Assembly: GCA_044238435.1 (NCBI GenBank)
Contig: JBIIDH010000119.1
Coordinates: 1-9,450 of the forward strand
Direction: 5' to 3'
Source: VFMC01 sp044238435
Lineage (GTDB): Bacteria; Actinomycetota; Acidimicrobiia; Acidimicrobiales; Ilumatobacteraceae
Length of the DNA stretch: 9,450 nt
In this document: positions 6,171 through 9,450 of the stretch, piece after piece
How the letters are laid out: each line of letters opens with the position of its first letter
Position numbering within the stretch: position 1 is the stretch's first letter
Position numbers and translations under genes: made by a program
The notes under the pieces: model-generated
Seen by the model: the letters and a program-made list of their open reading frames with translations, nothing else
The model's database searches: none
Told to the model about the DNA's origin: nothing

Positions 6171-6178
6171 GAGGAGGT
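6171..6178 (+). promoter_or_regulatory. Strong ribosome binding site of panB (GAGGAGGT)
   Basis: GAGGAGGT is complementary to the 16S rRNA 3' end and lies 7 nt before the ATG at 6186. It decides the panB start, although the frame is open further left. It is the best SD in the window and contrasts with the several starts here that have none. Confidence 0.85.
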
Positions 6179-6185
6179 CCACTCC

Positions 6186-7034
6186 ATGAACGCCCAACCC
6201 TCCACTCCCCCAGCCGATCCGTCGAGCCGCCGCAAGGTCACCGTTCCCGACCTCGCGCGCATGAAGGCCACCGGCGACAAGATCGCGATGATCACGGCGT
6301 ACGACGCCACCTTCGCCCGCCTCGTCGACCTCGCCGGCATCGACGTCATCCTCGTCGGCGACAGCGTCGGCATGGTGGTGCAAGGTGTCAGCAACACCAT
6401 CCCGGTCGACCTCGACGAAATGGCGTACCACGTGCGCATCGTCGCTCGCGCCCGCACCAAGGCCCTCGTCGTCGGCGACCTGCCGTTCGGCAGTTATCAG
6501 GTGAGCCCCGAGCAGGGCCTCACCAGCGCCATCCGGTTGATGAAGGAAGGCGCCGAGTGCGTGAAGCTGGAGGGTGGCCTGCCCATGGCGGCCACCATCG
6601 AGGCCATCACCCGGGTCGACATCCCGGTGATGGGCCACATCGGCCTCACCCCGCAGAGCTACCACCGCATGGGCGGCCACAAGGTGCAGGGCCGCGACGC
6701 CGGCTACGACGCCGGTGGCCGCGAACGCCTCCTCGAGGATGCCCACGCTGTCGAGCAGGCCGGTGCCTGCGCCCTGGTGGTGGAAGGCGTCCCGATGGAC
6801 CTCGCCGCCGAGATCTCGGCCAAGGTGTCGATCCCCACCATCGGCATCGGCGCAGGGGCACAGTGCGACGGGCAGGTGCTCGTGCTGCACGACGTGCTCG
6901 GCCTGTCGGAGCGCACCTTCACCTTCGCCAAGGCCTACGGCTCGCTGCGCGACCAGGCGATCGCCGCCGTGGCCGACTACGTGGGCGAGGTGCACCAGGG
7001 CGTGTGGCCCGACGAACAGCACTCGTTCCGCTGA
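6186..7034 (+). CDS. panB: 3-methyl-2-oxobutanoate hydroxymethyltransferase (ketopantoate hydroxymethyltransferase)
   Basis: The 282-residue protein has the complete PanB barrel. Its motifs are ITAYDATFARLVDLAG (36-51), ILVGDSVGMV (55-64), VVGDLPFGSY (95-104), VKLEGG (126-131), PVMGHIGLTPQS (147-158), VVEGVP (198-203) and PTIGIGAG (217-224). By family knowledge Asp59, Asp98 and Glu129 should bind Mg2+, and Glu200 should act in catalysis. The enzyme transfers the one-carbon unit of 5,10-methylenetetrahydrofolate to alpha-ketoisovalerate, giving ketopantoate, the first committed step of pantothenate and CoA synthesis. The N-terminal 16 residues are a Pro/Ser-rich extension of ordinary length for actinobacteria. 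panC follows after 23 nt, surely co-transcribed. Nothing in the reading frame is odd. Confidence 0.97.
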   Translation: MNAQPSTPPADPSSRRKVTVPDLARMKATGDKIAMITAYDATFARLVDLAGIDVILVGDSVGMVVQGVSNTIPVDLDEMAYHVRIVARARTKALVVGDLPFGSYQVSPEQGLTSAIRLMKEGAECVKLEGGLPMAATIEAITRVDIPVMGHIGLTPQSYHRMGGHKVQGRDAGYDAGGRERLLEDAHAVEQAGACALVVEGVPMDLAAEISAKVSIPTIGIGAGAQCDGQVLVLHDVLGLSERTFTFAKAYGSLRDQAIAAVADYVGEVHQGVWPDEQHSFR

Positions 7035-7057
7035 GCCACAGCAGGCATCGCCCCACC

Positions 7058-7912
7058 GTGGACGTCATCACCACCCCGGCTGCGATGCGGGACTGGAGCG
7101 ACGCCCAGCGCATCGCTGGTCGACGGATCGGGTTCGTTCCCACGATGGGCGCCCTCCATGCCGGCCATCTCGCCCTGGTCGACGAGGCCCGCCGACACGC
7201 CGATGCCGTCGTCGTGTCGATCTTCGTCAACCCCCTGCAGTTCAACGTCGCAGCCGACTTCGAGCGCTACCCGCGCCCCATCGACGCCGACCTCGAACAG
7301 TGCGCGGCCGTGGGCGTCGACGCGGTGTACGCACCCACCGCCGCCGCGATGTATCCGCGGGGGTTCGACACCCATGTCGAGCCCGGCGTCCTGGCCGAGC
7401 CGTTCGAGGGGGCCCACCGGCCCGGTCATTTCCGCGGTGTCACCACGGTGGTCGCCAAGTTGTTCACGGCGGTGCAGCCGCACGTGGCGGTGTTCGGACG
7501 CAAGGACGCTCAGCAGTTGGCGATCATCGAACGGATGACCACCGACCTCGATCTCGGCATCAGCATCGTCGGTCTGCCAACGGTCCGGGAGGCCGATGGC
7601 TTGGCGATGAGCAGTCGCAACACCCGCCTCCAGCCCGCCGACCGCGCCGCCGCGGTGTGCATCGCTGCCGGACTGCGCGCCGCAGCGCAGGCCGTCGAGC
7701 GCGGCGAGCGCGATCCGCGAGCCGTCGTGGCAGTGGCCCGCCAGGCCATCGATGTCGAGCCCCGCGCCCGGCTCGAATACCTCGATCTCGTCGACCCGGC
7801 CACCTTCGCCTCCCTCGACGCACCACTCGGCCCGGGCGAGTGGCTGCTGGTCACTGCGGTGTGGTTCGGCGAGGTGCGCCTGATCGACAACCTCGCCGTA
7901 GTGGTGGGCTGA
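7058..7912 (+). CDS. panC: Pantothenate synthetase (pantoate--beta-alanine ligase)
   Basis: The 284-residue enzyme shows the ATP-binding HxGH signature in PTMGALHAGH (28-37, His34 and His37). It also has IFVNPLQFN (55-63), FRGVTTVVAKLF (125-136), FGRKDAQQ (146-153) and the KMSKS-like MSSRN (184-188). It activates pantoate as pantoyl-adenylate and joins it to beta-alanine, giving pantothenate, two steps downstream of PanB. The length matches the family. The start is a GTG at 7058 with only a distant AGCAGG upstream; the 23-nt gap to panB suggests translational coupling. The next in-frame ATG (7085) would leave only 20 residues before HxGH, trimming the first strand. The ketopantoate reductase (panE) and aspartate decarboxylase (panD) genes are not in the window. 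Confidence 0.97.
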   Translation: MDVITTPAAMRDWSDAQRIAGRRIGFVPTMGALHAGHLALVDEARRHADAVVVSIFVNPLQFNVAADFERYPRPIDADLEQCAAVGVDAVYAPTAAAMYPRGFDTHVEPGVLAEPFEGAHRPGHFRGVTTVVAKLFTAVQPHVAVFGRKDAQQLAIIERMTTDLDLGISIVGLPTVREADGLAMSSRNTRLQPADRAAAVCIAAGLRAAAQAVERGERDPRAVVAVARQAIDVEPRARLEYLDLVDPATFASLDAPLGPGEWLLVTAVWFGEVRLIDNLAVVVG

Positions 7913-7932
7913 CGCTGGAGCCGGGTCAGTCC
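7906..7932. terminator. Bidirectional hairpin between panC and the CPBP gene, built from both stop codons
   Basis: GGGCTGAC (7906-7913) pairs with GTCAGTCC (7925-7932) in eight pairs including one G-U. Three further inner pairs (7915-7917 with 7922-7924) follow after a one-base bulge. panC's TGA (7910-7912) pairs directly with the complement of the opposing gene's TGA (7926-7928). There is no T tract on either side, so this would be an intrinsic terminator of the U-less kind often proposed for actinobacteria, or only a processing barrier. Confidence 0.45.
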
Positions 7933-8780
7933 GCCATCAGCAGCGACAGCGACATGGCGAGCGCGTTGATGATGAAGTGGGCGATGATCGTCGGCCCGAT
8001 CCGGCGGATGACGAACTCGGCCCCACCCAGCACGGCGCCGACGCCGGTGAGCACCATGATGAGGCCGATGTTGCCGGTGCCACGGATGGGATCGAAGTGC
8101 GCCATCCCGAACAGCACCGCCTGCACGGCCACTGCGGGCACCACCCCGATGCGGCCGAGCAACCCGCGGAACAGCAACCCGCGGAACAGCATCTCCTCGA
8201 CCAACGGCGCCACCAGCACCGCCACCACCAGCATCGAGATGATGTAGCCGCGGTCGGCGGCGAGGTCGTTGACCCCTTCGGTGTTGCTGATGAAGGGGAT
8301 GTCGAGCGTGAGCACGATGAACGCAATGAGCGCCTGGGTGCCGAGACAGGCGAGCCAGGTGAGGAGGCCCCACCCGATGTCGATGCGGCGGAAGTAGAGG
8401 CCCGAGTCGGCGCGGAGCGACCCGGTGCCCCAGCGGCGGCTCGCCCACATGCCCACCAGCAGCGACGGGCCGTATCCGACGATGGCACTGAGGGCCACGT
8501 ACACGACGATCGGCCAGCGGTACTCGACCAGCCACTCGATGAGATAGCGGCTGGCGACGAGCGCTGCGAGCAGCGTGGCCACTGTGGTGAGAGCGACCGC
8601 CAACGGCAACTGCTGGTGCGGCGGCTTCGGTGGCTTCACCTTTGCAGCGACCTGGCCGGTCCAGGCGCGGCCGTCCCAGTAGCGCAGGCCACCGGCGATC
8701 CACGGATCGGCGTACCAGCCGGCCGGATGATCGACCACAGGCCGATAACCGATCGGGGGCGGGCCGGGCAGCTGCGTCAT
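7926..8780 (-). CDS. DUF2510-CPBP family intramembrane metalloprotease (Abi/Rce1-like)
   Basis: The 284-residue protein opens with a Pro-rich tail and a DUF2510 module (GWYADPWIAGGLRYWDGRAW, residues 21-40). This is a short Trp-rich domain usually fused to membrane proteins in actinobacteria. Hydrophobic helices follow at about 58-76, 89-110, 137-158, 180-193, 212-226, 237-253 and 264-282. The CPBP catalytic motifs are intact: EEMLFR (Glu195, Glu196, Arg200), FGMAH (His228) and HFIIN (His268, Asn272). CPBP proteins are glutamate proteases related to Rce1 and to bacteriocin-immunity Abi proteins; the substrate is unknown. A perfect 15-bp tandem repeat encodes LFRGL twice at the first motif. 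ATG 8780 has no SD, but TACGCT ends 6 nt upstream. The gene converges on panC and diverges from an FAD oxidoreductase gene. Confidence 0.9.
   Translation of the reverse strand: MTQLPGPPPIGYRPVVDHPAGWYADPWIAGGLRYWDGRAWTGQVAAKVKPPKPPHQQLPLAVALTTVATLLAALVASRYLIEWLVEYRWPIVVYVALSAIVGYGPSLLVGMWASRRWGTGSLRADSGLYFRRIDIGWGLLTWLACLGTQALIAFIVLTLDIPFISNTEGVNDLAADRGYIISMLVVAVLVAPLVEEMLFRGLLFRGLLGRIGVVPAVAVQAVLFGMAHFDPIRGTGNIGLIMVLTGVGAVLGGAEFVIRRIGPTIIAHFIINALAMSLSLLMAD
8158..8190. repeat. Perfect 15-bp tandem repeat (2.2 copies) within the CPBP catalytic motif
   Basis: The unit AACCCGCGGAACAGC occurs at 8161-8175 and again at 8176-8190, and is preceded by a further AGC. On the coding (minus) strand it gives LFRGL LFRGL with identical codons, starting just after the catalytic Glu-Glu. 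CPBP proteins often have FRGLL followed by another hydrophobic turn here, so overall length stays normal. Confidence 0.8.
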
Positions 8781-8786
8781 TGCGTC

Positions 8787-8792
8787 AGCGTA
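8787..8792 (-). promoter_or_regulatory. Putative -10 element (TACGCT) of the CPBP gene, leaderless
   Basis: On the minus strand TACGCT is followed by GACGCA and then the ATG at 8780, a 6-nt gap that puts initiation at the start codon. No SD-like sequence exists in the 49-nt spacer on this strand. Confidence 0.5.
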
Positions 8793-8816
8793 GGCGGCAG
8801 CCGATGGGCCTGCGGA

Positions 8817-8822
8817 TACGCT
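8817..8822 (+). promoter_or_regulatory. Putative -10 element (TACGCT) of the FAD oxidoreductase gene, leaderless
   Basis: TACGCT ends 7 nt before the ATG at 8830 and is identical to the hexamer facing the other way at 8792-8787. No SD is present. The -35 regions of the two promoters would fall inside the same 24 bp, so the two cannot easily be occupied at once. Confidence 0.5.
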
Positions 8823-8829
8823 CGGCCCG

Positions 8830-9450
8830 ATGTCAGTCCGCGACCTGTCCCTGTGGCACGCCACACTGCCCGCCGACGACGACCTGTCCCCTCGCCCGGC
8901 ACTACCCGGCGACATCTCGGTGGATGTGGCCATCGTCGGAGCCGGATACACCGGTCTGTGGACCGCCTACTACCTCGCTGAACGCGACCCGTCGCTGCGC
9001 ATCGTCGTGATCGAGGCGGAGGTGGCTGGCTTCGGGGCCAGCGGTCGCAACGGCGGATGGTGCTCGGCCCTGCTGCCGATGGGCTTCGAGGCGATGGCCG
9101 CCACCCACGGTCGCGACGGCGCTGCCCGGATGCAGCACGAGATGCACCGCACCGTCGACGAGGTGGGGGCTGCGGCCGCCCGCGAGGGCATCGACTGCCA
9201 CTTCGCGAAGGGCGGCACCCTCTCGCTGGCCCGGAACCCAGCCCACATCCCCCGCATGCAGGCAGAGGTGGCCTCCTATCGCGAGTTCGGCTTCGACGAC
9301 GACCACTACCGCTGGCTCGGCGCCGACGAGGCGCGTGCGATGGTGGGCGCGACGAAGGTGCACGGCGGCGTCTACACGCCGCACTGCGCCGCCATCCATC
9401 CCGCCCGTCTGGCGCGCGGTCTGGCCCGAGCGGTCGAGCGGCGCGGTGTC
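8830..9450 (+). CDS. FAD-dependent oxidoreductase of the DAO family (PuuB/glycine-oxidase-like), truncated by the window edge
   Basis: The frame is open from the ATG at 8830 to the last base, giving 207 residues without a stop. The Rossmann FAD-binding motif VDVAIVGAGYTGLWTAYYLA spans residues 31-50 (GAGYTG 37-42). The strand RIVVIEAE (57-64) ends in the acidic residues that contact the FAD ribose, and FGASGRNGG (68-76) is the second signature typical of gamma-glutamylputrescine oxidase-like DAO enzymes. The C-terminal half, with the rest of the substrate domain, is missing. These flavoenzymes oxidise amines or N-substituted amino acids using O2 or another acceptor; the substrate cannot be assigned. 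The start is supported by conserved character from residue 30 on and by TACGCT 7 nt upstream. Confidence 0.9.
   Translation, partial: MSVRDLSLWHATLPADDDLSPRPALPGDISVDVAIVGAGYTGLWTAYYLAERDPSLRIVVIEAEVAGFGASGRNGGWCSALLPMGFEAMAATHGRDGAARMQHEMHRTVDEVGAAAAREGIDCHFAKGGTLSLARNPAHIPRMQAEVASYREFGFDDDHYRWLGADEARAMVGATKVHGGVYTPHCAAIHPARLARGLARAVERRGV

Noticed and set aside
6115..6185. Riboswitch or regulatory leader before panB
   Set aside because: There are only two small hairpins and three GGGTC repeats. No known riboswitch architecture is recognisable.
6108..7022. A 304-codon minus-strand frame opposite panB
   Set aside because: It is His/Ala/Asp-rich with no motif and fully antisense to panB, whose frame is certain.
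6715..8247. A 510-codon plus-strand frame crossing panB, panC and the CPBP gene
   Set aside because: It is Arg/Pro/Ser-rich and overlaps three recognised genes in other frames or on the other strand.

Overview
The window is high-GC, densely packed bacterial DNA. It looks actinobacterial, possibly of the Acidimicrobiia type. The signs are a DUF2510 domain, an F420/FMN luciferase-like enzyme resembling mycobacterial phthiodiolone ketoreductase, an S58 peptidase close to mycobacterial Rv1333, GTG starts, and several genes whose start codons lie 6-7 nt behind a TANNNT -10 hexamer (leaderless style). The class-level guess is inference. The window is chromosomal housekeeping and accessory metabolism; I see no mobile element, RNA gene or CRISPR array.

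Left part (1-2274): a truncated ribbon-helix-helix (VapB-like) gene leaves the window on the minus strand (1-72). It diverges from a small four-helix membrane protein of unknown function (236-706). Next come an ECF sigma factor (779-1294) and a membrane-anchored presumptive anti-sigma protein (1291-2274), which overlap by ATGA. The 151 nt from 2275 to 2425 separate this pair from the convergent minus-strand unit; I find no gene or convincing terminator there.

Middle (2426-5042): a minus-strand pair, a luciferase-like monooxygenase (4140 to 3049) and a left-handed beta-helix acyltransferase (3052 to 2426), is coupled by a GTGA overlap. It diverges from a phosphatidylcholine synthase (pcs, 4299-5042). 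The shared 158-nt intergenic region carries two GACAC/GTGTC inverted repeats and an SD-occluding hairpin candidate.

Right part (5024-9450): pcs overlaps an S58/DmpA-type autoprocessing peptidase (5024-6058). This is followed by panB (6186-7034) and panC (7058-7912), two steps of pantothenate synthesis; panD is not present. panC converges on a DUF2510-CPBP membrane protease (8780 to 7926), and a hairpin built from both stop codons lies between them. The protease diverges, through a 49-nt spacer with two outward TACGCT hexamers, from a truncated DAO-family FAD oxidoreductase that runs off the right edge (8830-9450).

The most notable points are regulatory: the repeated leaderless-promoter layout, the divergent operator-like repeats at pcs, and the two-gene terminator hairpin. 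I found no clear case for a wholly new biological system.
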